Assembly (NCBI RefSeq): GCF_947497025.1 | Contig: NZ_CANMFC010000003.1 | Location: 310,001 to 374,000, forward strand | Length of the DNA: 64,000 bases | Reading direction: 5' to 3' | From: an uncultured Kushneria sp. | GTDB taxonomy: Bacteria; Pseudomonadota; Gammaproteobacteria; Pseudomonadales; Halomonadaceae | Part shown: positions 8,545 through 18,412 of the stretch, one piece after another | How positions within the stretch are numbered: position 1 is the stretch's first letter | How the letters are laid out: each line of letters starts with the position of its first letter | Made by a program: the position numbers and the translations under genes | Notes under the pieces: model-generated | What the model was told of the DNA's origin: nothing | What the model saw: the letters and a program-made list of their open reading frames with translations, nothing else | Databases searched by the model: none

Positions 8545-9993
8545 GTGAGTATGGAAAAAGAAGAAACGTGTCTGCAACAGTGGCAGGCACAGGAGGCGCT
8601 GGCCGAAGAGATGATTCCACTATTGGGGCGTCTCTATCGAACCTGTCAGGTGGTGCCGCTGATGTATGGCCGTTCGATGGTCAACCAGTCGGTCATTCAA
8701 TTATTAAAGCATCATCGCTATGCCCGACACGCTGAAAATGTCGAGCTCGAGGTCAGCGACACCTTCGCTCTTGTCAAACGATTGATCGAGCTTGAGCCCG
8801 GCCCTGCTCATATCGATATCGGCAAGCTTGCCGTGGCGTACAAGCGCAGCGGCGAGCGCGATGTGATGGGCTTTCTGCGACAGGCGCTTGCGCCTGTCGT
8901 GGGTCAGCAGGGTAAGGGGGCTTCAGAGCCGCCACGCGATGTGGTGCTTTATGGCTTTGGTCGTATCGGTCGCTTGCTGGCCCGGCTTCTTATCGAGCGA
9001 ATCGGTGGTGGGCGAACGCTGCGACTGCGAGCGGTTGTGGTGCGTGGAGACAGCTCCGATCTGGAAAAGCGTGCCAGCCTGTTACGACGTGATTCCATTC
9101 ACGGGCCTTTTCCCGGCACGCTGACGCTGGATCATGACAACGACGCCATCATTGCCAATGGCAACTATATCCAGTTCATTCGCGCCGAATCACCGGAAAG
9201 CATCGATTACACGGCTTATGGTATCGACAATGCCATCGTGGTGGACAACACCGGCAAGTGGCGTGATCGGGAAGGACTCGAGAAGCATCTGGTCTCGAAG
9301 GGTGTGGCGCGCGTTTTGCTGACAGCGCCGGGCAAGGGCGATATCAAAAATATCGTCTACGGCATCAATGAGCATGATGCCGATGAAAGCGAGCAGATTC
9401 TGTCTGCGGCGTCGTGTACCACCAACGCCATTGTGCCGGTGTTGAAATGCCTGTCGGATCGTTATGGCATTGAGCGTGGTCATGTCGAAACGGTACATGC
9501 CTACACCAATGATCAGAATCTGACTGATAACTACCACAAGGCCGAGCGTCGTGGCCGAAGTGCCCCCATGAACATGGTGTTGACCGAAACAGGTGCTGCA
9601 AAAGCGGTGGCACGCGCACTGCCGGAGCTTGCCGGCAAACTGACCGGCAATGCCATTCGTGTCCCTATTCCCAATGTTTCCATGGCCATTTTGAATCTGA
9701 CGCTTGAGAAGGCTTGCGACAGGGCATCCCTCAACGGCTATCTGCGCCAGATGTCGATTGATTCGAAGCTGCGTCGCCAGATCGACTTTGTCGATTCGCC
9801 TGAAGTGGTGTCATCGGATTTCGTGGGTAATCGTCATGGCGGGATCGTGGATGGCAAGGCCACTATCGTTGACGGCAAAAATATCGTGCTATATGTATGG
9901 TACGACAATGAATTTGGATATAGCGCTCAGGTGATTCGCCTGGTACAGCACATGGCACATGCGCGACTTCCTTCCTTTCCTTCACCAAACTGA
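8545..9993 (+). CDS. gapB: GapB-type glyceraldehyde-3-phosphate dehydrogenase with N-terminal extension
   Basis: A 482-aa NAD(P)-dependent glyceraldehyde-3-phosphate dehydrogenase, much longer than the usual about 335 residues. The Rossmann fold begins near residue 131 (VVLYGFGRIGRLLARLL). Catalytic Cys291 lies in SAASCTTNAIVP, and the C-terminus has VWYDNEFGYSAQV. The first about 125 residues form an extra, mostly helical region without a known motif. The same architecture occurs in a Pseudomonas gene that also lies between mfd and the nqr operon. A gluconeogenic or pentose-related role is plausible but inferred. The start is GTG at 8545, supported by AAGGAA 7 bp upstream; an ATG two codons later is the alternative. 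Confidence 0.9.
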   Translation: MSMEKEETCLQQWQAQEALAEEMIPLLGRLYRTCQVVPLMYGRSMVNQSVIQLLKHHRYARHAENVELEVSDTFALVKRLIELEPGPAHIDIGKLAVAYKRSGERDVMGFLRQALAPVVGQQGKGASEPPRDVVLYGFGRIGRLLARLLIERIGGGRTLRLRAVVVRGDSSDLEKRASLLRRDSIHGPFPGTLTLDHDNDAIIANGNYIQFIRAESPESIDYTAYGIDNAIVVDNTGKWRDREGLEKHLVSKGVARVLLTAPGKGDIKNIVYGINEHDADESEQILSAASCTTNAIVPVLKCLSDRYGIERGHVETVHAYTNDQNLTDNYHKAERRGRSAPMNMVLTETGAAKAVARALPELAGKLTGNAIRVPIPNVSMAILNLTLEKACDRASLNGYLRQMSIDSKLRRQIDFVDSPEVVSSDFVGNRHGGIVDGKATIVDGKNIVLYVWYDNEFGYSAQVIRLVQHMAHARLPSFPSPN

Positions 9994-10007
9994 AACGAGC
10001 GCATTTT

Positions 10008-10029
10008 CTCCTGGACTTTGGTCCAGGAG
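10008..10029 (+). terminator. Stem-loop after gapB
   Basis: A perfect 9-bp stem CTCCTGGAC/GTCCAGGAG with a TTTG loop, 15 bp after the gapB stop. There is no downstream U-tract (CCCCCC follows). It may be a weak or Rho-assisted terminator or an mRNA 3' stabiliser. Confidence 0.4.
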
Positions 10030-10088
10030 TCCCCCCGCCTTCATGTGAATCCCTTGTAACTCATGTGGTTTTTCATGTTCCGGCTCCT

Positions 10089-10094
10089 TATAAT
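10089..10094 (+). promoter_or_regulatory. Candidate -10 element for the nqr operon
   Basis: A perfect TATAAT about 180 bp before nqrA. The region 16-18 bp upstream has only a poor -35 match (TGGTTT at 10066), so an activator may be needed. The implied leader holds short inverted repeats, including TCCGC-TCTG-GCGGA (10126-10139) and ACCG-N7-CGGT (10183-10197). Confidence 0.4.
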
Positions 10095-10278
10095 ACGGCT
10101 GGTTTTTAAACCGTGTTAAATCATGTCCGCTCTGGCGGATCACCGAAACATCTCATCTGATTGATCATCACCCAAGGGGATCACCGGTAATAACGGTTGC
10201 TATCAATAGCCAATAGCTTGCGTCAAACGGTTATCAAACCCTGCATGACTGCATCAGATTCGACTACTGGGCGAGACT

Positions 10279-11634
10279 ATGATCGAAGTCAAACGAGGCC
10301 TGGATCTCCCCATCGCGGGTTCACCTTCCCAGACCATCGATAATGGTCAGCCGGTGAAACATGTGGCTGTTCTTGGCCCTGATTACATCGGCATGCGGCC
10401 AACCATGGAAGTCCGCGAGGGAGATCGGGTATCGCTTGGTCAGTTACTTTTTACTGACAAGAAAACCGAAGGCGTTCGCTATGTGGCGCCGGCTGCTGGT
10501 GAAGTAATCGCCATTAACCGTGGCGAGAAGCGCCGTCTTTTGTCGGTGGTCATTCGGGTTGATGAAAGCGGCGATACCGAGGCTTCAGCCTTTGAGCGTC
10601 ATGCGCCTGATCGTCTCGACACTCTGGAGCGTCAGACCGTTGTTGATCAGCTGGTGTCTGCCGGCCTGTGGACCAGCTTTCGAAAGCGTCCCTTTTCGCG
10701 TGTGCCGTCGGTGTCCGAGCATCCGCTCAATATTTTCGTAACCGCCATTGATACGCATCCCCTGAGTGCTGATCCCGAGCCTATCATTGCCGAGCGCAGC
10801 GAAGATTTCATCAACGGCCTGAAGGTTATTCGCAAGCTCACGCAGGGGCAGGTGTATGTCTGCACTGCACCAGCGGCCGACGTGCCCGGCGCCGAGCTTG
10901 AAGGGATCACGCAGGAGAGTTTTTCCGGTGATCATCCGGCCGGCCTTGTGGGCACTCATATCCATTTTTTGTCACCGGTAGGGATTAGCCGCCAGGTATG
11001 GCACCTGAACTATCAGGATGTCATGGCCATTGGCACGCTGTTTACGGAAGGCAGGCTCGATACCCGCCGTGTTGTCGCTCTGGGTGGCCCGGCGGCCAAA
11101 CAGCCCAGACTGGTCCGTACTCGCCTGGGGGCAAGCCTCGATGAGCTTTTGGCCGGTGAAGTGGAAAGCGACAATGATGTTCGCGTTATCTCGGGGTCGG
11201 TGTTCGGTGGCAGCACTGCTAAAGACGCCACGGCCTATCTCGGACGTTATCATCTGCAGGTATCGCTGATCGAGGAGGGCCACAAACGGGCGCTCTTTGG
11301 CTGGCTGTCACTGGGCCTTGATCGGCATTCCGCGACCGGTATTTATCTGTCGCGTCTGACACGGCCGGCTTCCTTTCGGCCCAATACCAATACCAATGGT
11401 TCCGAGCGTGCCATGGTGCCGATCGGCTCCTACGAACAGATCATGCCTCTGGATATTCTGCCGACTCAGCTTTTACGCTCGCTGATCGTTGGGGATATAG
11501 AAGTGGCCATGCAGCTGGGTTGTCTGGAACTTGACGAGGAAGACCTGGCGCTTTGCACTTACGTCTGTCCTGGCAAGTATGAGTATGGCCCGATCCTGCG
11601 CGACAATCTGACAACGATCGAGAAAGAGGTCTGA
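10279..11634 (+). CDS. nqrA: Na+-translocating NADH:quinone oxidoreductase subunit A
   Basis: Peripheral cytoplasmic subunit of the sodium-pumping NADH dehydrogenase, implicated in quinone interaction. The 451-aa length is normal. The N-terminal lipoyl-like region ([41 protein letters not shown]) and the C-terminal [25 protein letters not shown] are characteristic of NqrA. It is the first gene of a tightly packed operon; its stop overlaps the nqrB start by 1 bp. The site upstream of the ATG is not a strong Shine-Dalgarno. A short CCAATA-type tandem repeat encodes an Asn-Thr-Asn-Thr-Asn run near residues 372-376. Confidence 0.97.
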   Translation: MIEVKRGLDLPIAGSPSQTIDNGQPVKHVAVLGPDYIGMRPTMEVREGDRVSLGQLLFTDKKTEGVRYVAPAAGEVIAINRGEKRRLLSVVIRVDESGDTEASAFERHAPDRLDTLERQTVVDQLVSAGLWTSFRKRPFSRVPSVSEHPLNIFVTAIDTHPLSADPEPIIAERSEDFINGLKVIRKLTQGQVYVCTAPAADVPGAELEGITQESFSGDHPAGLVGTHIHFLSPVGISRQVWHLNYQDVMAIGTLFTEGRLDTRRVVALGGPAAKQPRLVRTRLGASLDELLAGEVESDNDVRVISGSVFGGSTAKDATAYLGRYHLQVSLIEEGHKRALFGWLSLGLDRHSATGIYLSRLTRPASFRPNTNTNGSERAMVPIGSYEQIMPLDILPTQLLRSLIVGDIEVAMQLGCLELDEEDLALCTYVCPGKYEYGPILRDNLTTIEKEV

Positions 11635-12863
11635 TGATGGGGATTCGTCGTTTACTGGATAATATCGAGCCCCATTTTCATGAGGGCGGTAAATACCAGC
11701 GTTTCTACGCGCTATATGAAGCGGTAGATACCATTTTTTATGCGCCGGGGCATGTTACCGGCTCAACCTCCCATGTGCGTGACGGTATTGATCTCAAGCG
11801 CATCATGATCACGGTCTGGATGTGTACCTTCCCGGCCATGTTCTTCGGGATGTACAACGTGGGGCTTCAGGCCAACGTGGCCATTGCTGACAACTATGGC
11901 GCGCTGGCCGGCTGGCGTGAAGCGGTCGTCATGGCATTGGCTGGCGGGCATGATCCCGGAAGTATCTGGGGGAACTTCGTGCTCGGGGCGACATGGTTTA
12001 TTCCCATCTATGCCGTTACCTTTATCGTGGGCGGCTTCTGGGAAGTCCTGTTTGCCATTCGTCGTGGCCATGAGGTCAACGAAGGCTTTTTTGTCACCTC
12101 CGTGCTGTTTGCCCTGATTCTGCCGGCCACCGTGCCGCTGTGGCAGGTCGCGCTGGGCATCACCTTTGGTGTAGTGATCGGCAAGGAAGTGTTTGGCGGT
12201 ACCGGCAAGAACTTCCTGAATCCGGCCCTGACCGGTCGAGCCTTTCTCTACTTTGCCTATCCGGCACAGCTGTCGGGTGACTCGGTGTGGGTGCCGGCTG
12301 ATGGCTATACGGGCGCCACGGCGCTTTCCACCGTCGCGCAGGGCGGCATCGATCAATTAATGGCACAAACGCCCTGGTTCAATGCGTTTCTGGGCTTTAT
12401 TCAGGGCAGTATCGGCGAAACGTCGACTCTCATGATCCTTTTGGGTGGTCTGATCATGATCTGGACCCGAGTCGCCTCCTGGCGCATCATCCTGGGCGTC
12501 TTTCTGGGTATGGTGGCCACGGCAACGCTCTTTAATCTCATCGGTTCCGATACCAACCCGATGTTTGCATTGCCCTGGTACTGGCATCTGGTCATCGGTG
12601 GCTTTGCCTTTGGCATGATCTTCATGGCGACCGATCCCGTGTCGGCCTCGATGACCAATACCGGCAAGCTGATCTTCGGCGCATTGATTGGTTTCATGAC
12701 GGTACTGATCAGGGTGGCCAACCCGGCGTTTCCTGAAGGGATCATGCTGGCCATCCTGTTTGCCAACCTGTTCGCACCGCTGATCGACCACTTTATCGTT
12801 CAGGCCAATATCAAACGTCGGCAGAAGCGTCTGATGCCGTCAAGGGATAAGGAGGTTGCCTGA
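11634..12863 (+). CDS. nqrB: Na+-NQR subunit B
   Basis: Integral membrane subunit (409 aa, about ten hydrophobic segments) that carries covalently bound FMN and takes part in sodium translocation. The flavinylation motif is [10 protein letters not shown] (about residues 222-231), the D-x-x-(S/T)-G-A-T pattern used by the ApbE flavin transferase. The N-terminus [17 protein letters not shown] and the [20 protein letters not shown] stretch are family-specific. Start at 11634, or the second ATG at 11637, overlapping nqrA. The stop overlaps the nqrC start. Confidence 0.97.
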   Translation: MMGIRRLLDNIEPHFHEGGKYQRFYALYEAVDTIFYAPGHVTGSTSHVRDGIDLKRIMITVWMCTFPAMFFGMYNVGLQANVAIADNYGALAGWREAVVMALAGGHDPGSIWGNFVLGATWFIPIYAVTFIVGGFWEVLFAIRRGHEVNEGFFVTSVLFALILPATVPLWQVALGITFGVVIGKEVFGGTGKNFLNPALTGRAFLYFAYPAQLSGDSVWVPADGYTGATALSTVAQGGIDQLMAQTPWFNAFLGFIQGSIGETSTLMILLGGLIMIWTRVASWRIILGVFLGMVATATLFNLIGSDTNPMFALPWYWHLVIGGFAFGMIFMATDPVSASMTNTGKLIFGALIGFMTVLIRVANPAFPEGIMLAILFANLFAPLIDHFIVQANIKRRQKRLMPSRDKEVA

Positions 12864-13648
12864 TGGCCAGTAATGATTCGATCAAGAAGACACTGACGGT
12901 GGCGCTGTCGCTGTGCGTGGTCTGCTCCGTGGTGGTGTCCACGGCGGCCGTAGCGCTCAGGCCGACCCAACAGCAGAATCAGGAGCTTGACCGCAAGACC
13001 AACATTTTGCAGGTCGCCAACCTGATGGTGCCCGGGAAGAGCGTTGAACAGCAGTTTGGTGAGATCACCCAGCGGGTAGTGGATCTTAGAAGCGGTAAAT
13101 ATGTCGACGACATTGACCCGGACCGCTTCGACCAGATTGCCTCCACTCAGGATCCTGCCATGTCGAGAACCCTTAGCGGTCCTCAGGACAGGGCCGGGCT
13201 GGGTGGTCGCGTTGAAAACTACGCGACAGTGTATCTGGTGGGCGACCCCGACAAGCCTGACGAAATTATCCTGCCGGTACGCGGGCAGGGGCTATGGTCG
13301 CTGATGCTGGGGTATCTGGCGCTTGAAGGCGATGGCAATACGGTGGTGGGTCTGTCGTTTTATGATCAGGGCGAGACGCCGGGGCTGGGGGGCGAGGTCG
13401 ATAACCCCCGCTGGAAATCGCTCTGGCCGGGCAAGGAAATTTACCCTGAAGACAGTACTGATCCTGCTATCCGACTCGTCAAGGGCGGTGTTGGCAGCAA
13501 TACGCCTGATGCCGAACACAAGGTGGATGCGCTTTCCGGTGCTACCCTGACCAGCACAGGTGTCACCAACCTGCTGCAGTTCTGGATGGGCGACGAAGGC
13601 TTTGCCAACTATCTGGCACGCTTTCGTGACACTTCACAAGGAGCTTGA
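12863..13648 (+). CDS. nqrC: Na+-NQR subunit C
   Basis: Membrane-anchored subunit of 261 aa. A single N-terminal transmembrane helix (about 12-34) leads into a periplasmic FMN-binding domain. The covalent FMN site is the Thr of [10 protein letters not shown] near residue 225. Also seen are [14 protein letters not shown] and the [10 protein letters not shown] motif. It receives electrons from NqrF/NqrDE and passes them towards NqrB. GGAGG lies 7 bp before the ATG. It overlaps nqrB, and the nqrD start follows 2 bp after its stop. Confidence 0.96.
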   Translation: MASNDSIKKTLTVALSLCVVCSVVVSTAAVALRPTQQQNQELDRKTNILQVANLMVPGKSVEQQFGEITQRVVDLRSGKYVDDIDPDRFDQIASTQDPAMSRTLSGPQDRAGLGGRVENYATVYLVGDPDKPDEIILPVRGQGLWSLMLGYLALEGDGNTVVGLSFYDQGETPGLGGEVDNPRWKSLWPGKEIYPEDSTDPAIRLVKGGVGSNTPDAEHKVDALSGATLTSTGVTNLLQFWMGDEGFANYLARFRDTSQGA

Positions 13649-13650
13649 TC

Positions 13651-14331
13651 ATGGCAAAAACTGATACGGCCAGAGGTCTGCTGATAACTCCCATTTTTCA
13701 GAATAACCCCATCGCGCTGCAGATCCTGGGGATCTGTAGTGCGCTGGCGGTCACCAACTCCATGAGCACCTCTCTGGTCATGGGGCTGGCGGTGATTGCG
13801 GTCACGGCATTTTCGAACATGTTCGTCTCGTTGATTCGCAATCACATGCCGTCATCGATTCGTATCATCATCCAGATGACCATCATCGCATCGCTGGTCA
13901 TCGTGGTGGATCAGCTTTTGAGGGCGTTTGCCTACGATCTCTCCAAGCAGCTGTCGGTGTTTGTTGGCCTGATCATTACCAACTGTATCGTCATGGGTCG
14001 TGCCGAGGCCTATGCCATGCAAAATGGCCCTGTCCTCAGCTTTCTGGATGGCGTCGGTAACGGTCTTGGGTACACCTTTATCCTGCTGGCGGTCGGATTT
14101 TTCCGTGAGCTGCTGGGCTCGGGCTCGGTGTTTGGCATGACCATCATGCCGACCATCAACAATGGTGGCTGGTATGTGCCCAACGGTCTCATGCTGTTGC
14201 CGCCCTCGGCCTTTTTCGTGATCGGTCTGCTGATCTGGGCGATCAGAAGCCTTAGCCCCCAGCAGGTCGAGACCAGCGAATTCAGGATCACGACCAATAC
14301 CAAACCGCACACTGCACAGGGGAGCGTGTAA
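13651..14331 (+). CDS. nqrD: Na+-NQR subunit D
   Basis: Integral membrane subunit (226 aa) with about six hydrophobic helices. With NqrE it forms the pseudo-symmetric core that holds an intramembrane iron centre. Family features are the N-terminal region with [19 protein letters not shown] and [19 protein letters not shown] with its conserved Cys. The start is ATG 13651, with AAGGAG 7 bp upstream; the upstream in-frame TTG at 13645 lies inside the nqrC stop region and is less likely. The stop overlaps nqrE. Confidence 0.96.
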   Translation: MAKTDTARGLLITPIFQNNPIALQILGICSALAVTNSMSTSLVMGLAVIAVTAFSNMFVSLIRNHMPSSIRIIIQMTIIASLVIVVDQLLRAFAYDLSKQLSVFVGLIITNCIVMGRAEAYAMQNGPVLSFLDGVGNGLGYTFILLAVGFFRELLGSGSVFGMTIMPTINNGGWYVPNGLMLLPPSAFFVIGLLIWAIRSLSPQQVETSEFRITTNTKPHTAQGSV

Positions 14332-14951
14332 TGTTTGAACATTACCTGAGCCTTTTCATCAAGGCCGTATTTGTTGAAAACATGGCGCTGGCGTTCTTTC
14401 TGGGCATGTGTACGTTTCTGGCCGTGTCCAAAAAGGTGTCCTCTGCCATCGGACTCGGCGTGGCGGTCATCGTCGTTCTGACCATTACCGTGCCTGCCAA
14501 CAACCTGATCCTCAATTACCTGCTCAAGGCCGGAGCGCTGTCATGGACAGGCGTTGAGGGTGCCGAAAACATTGATCTGTCGTTTCTGGGCCTTTTGAGC
14601 TACATCGGCGTGATTGCCGCCATTGTTCAGATTCTTGAGATGTTTCTCGACAAGTTTGTGCCGGCACTCTACAACACGCTGGGTATCTATCTGCCGCTGA
14701 TTACGGTGAACTGCGCCATCATGGGTGCCGCCCTTTTCATGGTGCAGCGGGATTATGCCTTCGGCGAGTCGGTCGTCTACGGGCTGGGCGCCGGCGTTGG
14801 CTGGGCACTGGCCATCGCGGCTCTGGCGGGCATTCGGGAAAAACTCAAGTACAGCGATGTACCGGCCGGGCTTCAGGGACTGGGTATTACCTTCCTGACG
14901 GTTGGGCTGATGTCACTGGGCTTCATGTCGTTTTCCGGCGTTCAGCTGTAA
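14331..14951 (+). CDS. nqrE: Na+-NQR subunit E
   Basis: Integral membrane subunit (206 aa, about six helices) paired with NqrD. The recognisable parts are the N-terminal [20 protein letters not shown] with a following CTFLAVSKK, and [19 protein letters not shown] with the conserved Cys at the iron site. Length and hydropathy match the family. The start overlaps the nqrD stop (TAATG), and nqrF begins 34 bp after its stop. Confidence 0.96.
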   Translation: MFEHYLSLFIKAVFVENMALAFFLGMCTFLAVSKKVSSAIGLGVAVIVVLTITVPANNLILNYLLKAGALSWTGVEGAENIDLSFLGLLSYIGVIAAIVQILEMFLDKFVPALYNTLGIYLPLITVNCAIMGAALFMVQRDYAFGESVVYGLGAGVGWALAIAALAGIREKLKYSDVPAGLQGLGITFLTVGLMSLGFMSFSGVQL

Positions 14952-14985
14952 GCGGCGGATCATCGACTGAGCAAGGAAACGAGTC

Positions 14986-16218
14986 ATGGTAGATACTTCT
15001 GTCATCATCGTTGGCGTGGTCATGTTCACGCTGATTATTCTGGGCCTGGTGGCCATTATCCTTACTGCTCGCAGCCGATTGGTCAGCAGCGGTGAGGTGA
15101 CCATTGAAATCAATGGTGATCCCGACAGCACCATCAAGACCCAGGCCGGGGGCAAGCTTTTGCAGACCCTCGCCGGGCAGGGCATTTTCCTGTCCTCCGC
15201 CTGCGGCGGCGGCGGGTCCTGCGCTCAGTGCAAGTGTCGCGTGCAGGAAGGTGGCGGGTCGATCCTTGCCACCGAAGAGAGCCATTTCACCATGGGGGAA
15301 AAGAAGGAAGGATGGCGTCTCTCCTGTCAGGTGCCGGTCAAGCAGAACATGAAAATCGAAGTGCCCGAAGACGTTTTCGGCGTCAAGAAGTGGGAGTGCA
15401 CCGTTGTTGATAATGACAACGTGGCCACCTTCATCAAGGAGCTGACGCTGCGTCTGCCTGAAGGCGAAAACGTAGCCTTTCGTGCCGGTGGTTATATGCA
15501 GCTTGAGGCGCCGCCATATGAAGTGGACTTCAGCAAATTTGATATCGCTGAAGAGTATCGGGGGGACTGGGACCGGTTCGGCTTTTTCAATCTGAAGGCC
15601 AAAACGACCGAGCCGGTGATTCGTGCCTACTCAATGGCCAACTATCCGGAAGAGAAGGGCATTCTCAAGTTCAATATCCGTATTGCGACGCCGCCGCCCA
15701 ACTCGAGTCATCAGCCGGGCCTCATGTCGAGCTGGGTATTCAGCCTCAAGCCGGGCGACAAGGTCACGGTATATGGTCCCTTTGGTGAGTTCTTTGCCAA
15801 GGATACCGATGCCGAGATGATCTTCATTGGCGGCGGTGCGGGCATGGCGCCGATGCGAAGTCATATTTTTGATCAGCTCAAGCGCCTGGGTACCGATCGC
15901 AAGATCTCCTTCTGGTATGGCGCCCGTTCGGTTCGCGAGTCGTTCTATAACGAAGAATATGACCGGCTTCAGGAAGAAAATCCCAACTTCGAATGGCATC
16001 TGGCTCTGTCGGATCCTCAGCCCGAAGACAACTGGACCGGCAAGACAGGGTTTATCCATAACGTTCTGTATGAAAACTATTTGAAGGATCATCCGGCACC
16101 TGAAGATTGCGAGTACTACATGTGCGGGCCGCCGATGATGAACGCATCGGTCGTCAAGATGCTTCTCGACATGGGGGTCGAGCCGGAAAACATTCTGCTG
16201 GATGATTTCGGCGGCTGA
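14986..16218 (+). CDS. nqrF: Na+-NQR subunit F (NADH-oxidising)
   Basis: Electron-entry subunit (410 aa). In order: an N-terminal membrane helix (about 5-27), a [2Fe-2S] ferredoxin domain with cysteines in [15 protein letters not shown] and RLSCQVP, an FAD-binding domain ([11 protein letters not shown]) and an NADH-binding domain ([32 protein letters not shown]). It oxidises NADH and passes electrons into the complex. AAGGAA precedes the ATG. It is the last gene before a strong intrinsic terminator, so nqrABCDEF forms a closed operon here. Confidence 0.97.
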   Translation: MVDTSVIIVGVVMFTLIILGLVAIILTARSRLVSSGEVTIEINGDPDSTIKTQAGGKLLQTLAGQGIFLSSACGGGGSCAQCKCRVQEGGGSILATEESHFTMGEKKEGWRLSCQVPVKQNMKIEVPEDVFGVKKWECTVVDNDNVATFIKELTLRLPEGENVAFRAGGYMQLEAPPYEVDFSKFDIAEEYRGDWDRFGFFNLKAKTTEPVIRAYSMANYPEEKGILKFNIRIATPPPNSSHQPGLMSSWVFSLKPGDKVTVYGPFGEFFAKDTDAEMIFIGGGAGMAPMRSHIFDQLKRLGTDRKISFWYGARSVRESFYNEEYDRLQEENPNFEWHLALSDPQPEDNWTGKTGFIHNVLYENYLKDHPAPEDCEYYMCGPPMMNASVVKMLLDMGVEPENILLDDFGG

Positions 16219-16235
16219 CCCGGCACTTCCTTTCA

Positions 16236-16265
16236 CGGCATCGGTAACCCCGATGCCGTTTTTGT
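16236..16265 (+). terminator. Intrinsic terminator of the nqr operon
   Basis: A 9-bp stem CGGCATCGG/CCGATGCCG with a 5-nt loop, followed by TTTTTGTTT. It lies 17 bp after nqrF and separates nqrF from nqrM. Confidence 0.88.
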
Positions 16266-16384
16266 TTCAGGGTTATCAACTCGATTGTTTTGCCGGCATT
16301 GGTACTTGTGTGGGCATGGCGGTTAAAATGATGATTACGGTCAATCGCTGGTCGATGATGACCGACAACGAACAGGAGCAATCC

Positions 16385-16636
16385 ATGTTGCTATGGTTAA
16401 TGGTTCTGGCGGTCATGCTGATTGTCGTGGGCGTCATGTCTGTAGGTGTATTGCTGGGACGCAAACCCATCAGCGGCTCATGCGGTGGTCTCAATAACCT
16501 GGGGCTCAAGCAGGGCTGTGATATTTGTGGTGGCAAGGATGAGGTCTGTGAAGAGCAGCAGCGCAAGGAAAAGCTGAAGCTTGCTGCCTGCAAACCCGAG
16601 CTGGCTTTCGATGCAAGCCGCAAGCCCGGAGCATAA
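16385..16636 (+). CDS. nqrM: Na+-NQR maturation protein NqrM
   Basis: A small 83-aa membrane protein. A single N-terminal helix (about 2-24) is followed by a cysteine-rich segment, SCGGLNNLGLKQGCDICGG, and a charged tail with further Cys. NqrM proteins (DUF539) are thought to deliver iron for the intramembrane Cys-ligated centre of NqrD/NqrE. An in-frame opening extends upstream, but AGGAG at 16374-16378, 6 bp before ATG 16385, fixes the start. The gene sits beyond the nqr terminator, so it needs its own promoter or readthrough. No apbE lies between nqrF and nqrM. Confidence 0.93.
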   Translation: MLLWLMVLAVMLIVVGVMSVGVLLGRKPISGSCGGLNNLGLKQGCDICGGKDEVCEEQQRKEKLKLAACKPELAFDASRKPGA

Positions 16637-16639
16637 TGC

Positions 16640-18034
16640 GTGATGTCGAGCTATCAGTATGATGTCGTAGTGCTGGGTGCAGGGCCTGCCGGCGAAAGTG
16701 CCGCTGTCAACGCGGCCAAGCATGACAAGCGTGTGGCCATTGTCGAGCTGCAGTCAGCCGTAGGAGGGAACTGCACCCATAAGGGGACGATTCCCTCCAA
16801 GACCTTGCGTCACGCGGTCAAGCAGGTCGTTCAGTTCAACAATAACCCCATGTTCCGGGATTTGGGAGAGCCCCGCTGGGTGTCCTTCCCACGCATGCTG
16901 GAGCGTTCCCGTCGTGTGATTGAAGACCAGGTGGCCATGCGAACGCGCTTTTATGCGCGTAACCGCATCGATGTCTTTTTTGGCACCGCCTCCTTTGTCG
17001 ACCCCCATACGATTCAGGTAACCGATGGGCATGGCGCCAGGGAGTCACTGGTCGCTGACAATATTGTCATTGCCACCGGCTCGCGTCCCTACCGGCCATC
17101 TGATGTCAACTTCAGGCATCCGCGCATCTATTGTTCCGATACGATTCTGGGGCTCTCGCACACGCCAAGACGGATCATGATTTACGGTGCCGGTGTCATC
17201 GGCTGCGAGTACGCCTCGATTTTTTCCAACCTTGGCGTCAAGGTGGATCTTATCGATACCCGTGATCGGTTGCTGTCGTTTCTGGACGATGAGATCAGTG
17301 ATGCGCTGTCCTATCACCTGCGCAATAACGGGGTGCAGATTCGCCATAACGAGGAATATTCCCGCGTCGAAGGAGATGAGACGGGCGTGACCCTGCATCT
17401 CAAGTCGGGCAAGAAAATGCGCGCCGATGCCTTTATGTGGGCCAATGGCCGCACAGGGAACACCGATACGCTCAAGCTTGAAAACGCAGGGCTGGAATCC
17501 AACTCCCGTGGGCAGCTCCAGGTCGATACCAACTATCGTACACGGGTTGAGCATATTCATGCCGCCGGTGATGTGATTGGCTGGCCAAGCCTTGCCAGTG
17601 CCGCTTATGATCAGGGGCGTTCTGCTTCCGGCGATGCGCTGAGCAAAAACTCGCGCTTCGTGGACGATATCCCCACAGGGATTTACACCATTCCCGAGAT
17701 CAGCTCACTGGGCAAGACCGAGCGAGAGCTGACGGATGCGCGAACGCCGTATGAAGTAGGTCAGGCCTTTTTCAAGGATACCGCTCGCGCGCAGATCACC
17801 GGCGATACGGTCGGTATGCTCAAGATTCTGTTTAATCCGAGAACGCTCGAGATCTATGGCATTCATTGCTTTGGTGATCAGGCTTCCGAAATTCTTCACA
17901 TCGGTCAGGCGATCATGAATCAGCCCGGTGAGTCGAACACACTGGCCTATTTCGTGAACACCACCTTCAACTATCCGACCATGGCGGAAGCTTACCGTAT
18001 CGCGGCACATAACGGGCTTAACCGTCTACACTAG
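16640..18034 (+). CDS. sthA: Soluble pyridine nucleotide transhydrogenase
   Basis: A cytosolic FAD flavoprotein that exchanges reducing equivalents between NADPH and NADH. The 464-aa protein has the dinucleotide fold [19 protein letters not shown], a second NAD(P) fold [17 protein letters not shown] and the C-terminal dimerisation part with [20 protein letters not shown]. In the redox-site region [17 protein letters not shown] the second Cys of the disulfide reductases is Thr, which is diagnostic of SthA. The start is GTG 16640 or ATG 16643, only 3 bp after the nqrM stop. The position next to Na+-NQR suggests balancing of NADH supply. Confidence 0.96.
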   Translation: MMSSYQYDVVVLGAGPAGESAAVNAAKHDKRVAIVELQSAVGGNCTHKGTIPSKTLRHAVKQVVQFNNNPMFRDLGEPRWVSFPRMLERSRRVIEDQVAMRTRFYARNRIDVFFGTASFVDPHTIQVTDGHGARESLVADNIVIATGSRPYRPSDVNFRHPRIYCSDTILGLSHTPRRIMIYGAGVIGCEYASIFSNLGVKVDLIDTRDRLLSFLDDEISDALSYHLRNNGVQIRHNEEYSRVEGDETGVTLHLKSGKKMRADAFMWANGRTGNTDTLKLENAGLESNSRGQLQVDTNYRTRVEHIHAAGDVIGWPSLASAAYDQGRSASGDALSKNSRFVDDIPTGIYTIPEISSLGKTERELTDARTPYEVGQAFFKDTARAQITGDTVGMLKILFNPRTLEIYGIHCFGDQASEILHIGQAIMNQPGESNTLAYFVNTTFNYPTMAEAYRIAAHNGLNRLH

Positions 18035-18058
18035 CTGTATGATTCATTGGCTCGTTAT

Positions 18059-18086
18059 AAAACGCCGACCTCGGGTCGGCGTTTTT
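18059..18086 (+). terminator. Intrinsic terminator after sthA
   Basis: ACGCCGACC/GGTCGGCGT stem with a 3-nt loop, followed by TTTT and preceded by AAAA. It ends the nqrM-sthA transcript 25 bp after the stop. Confidence 0.88.
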
Positions 18087-18121
18087 GCAGGTCACTTATT
18101 CATGACAAGGGGAGCGACATT

Positions 18122-18406
18122 GTGTCTCGAAAGGCGAGCAATGCTGATACAAGAGATCTGACGCTGCATTTTAATCATGACATGCTGGTAGTGCACCGCC
18201 GCTATGAAGTCATCAGCATCATTAATGACGTATTGATTGGACTCTGGTTTCTGGCAGGAAGTATTTGCTTTTTCTATTCATCACTGATGATGATCGGTAC
18301 ATGGCTGTTCGTGATCGGCAGCGCGCAGATGCTGATCAGACCGGTTATTCGCCTTGGCCGACACTTTCACTTGAAGCGATTGCCGCAGTCCAGTGGTGAT
18401 TTTTAG
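18122..18406 (+). CDS. YrhK-like small membrane protein
   Basis: A 94-aa protein resembling the YrhK domain family of unknown function. The match is the pattern YEVISIINDVLIGLWFLAG, followed by a second hydrophobic helix (MMIGTWLFVIGSAQMLIRPVI) and a basic tail. Two transmembrane segments are expected, at about residues 32-52 and 56-77. The open frame begins further upstream inside the sthA terminator. The start is therefore placed at GTG 18122, which has AAGGGGAG 6 bp before it. It is monocistronic and convergent with the Tus-like gene, only 6 bp between the two ends. Confidence 0.7.
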   Translation: MSRKASNADTRDLTLHFNHDMLVVHRRYEVISIINDVLIGLWFLAGSICFFYSSLMMIGTWLFVIGSAQMLIRPVIRLGRHFHLKRLPQSSGDF

Positions 18407-18412
18407 GCGTCC

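Noticed and set aside
11381-11398. CCAATA tandem repeat inside nqrA
   Set aside because: Only three short copies in frame (Asn-Thr); unlikely to be a phase-variable tract.
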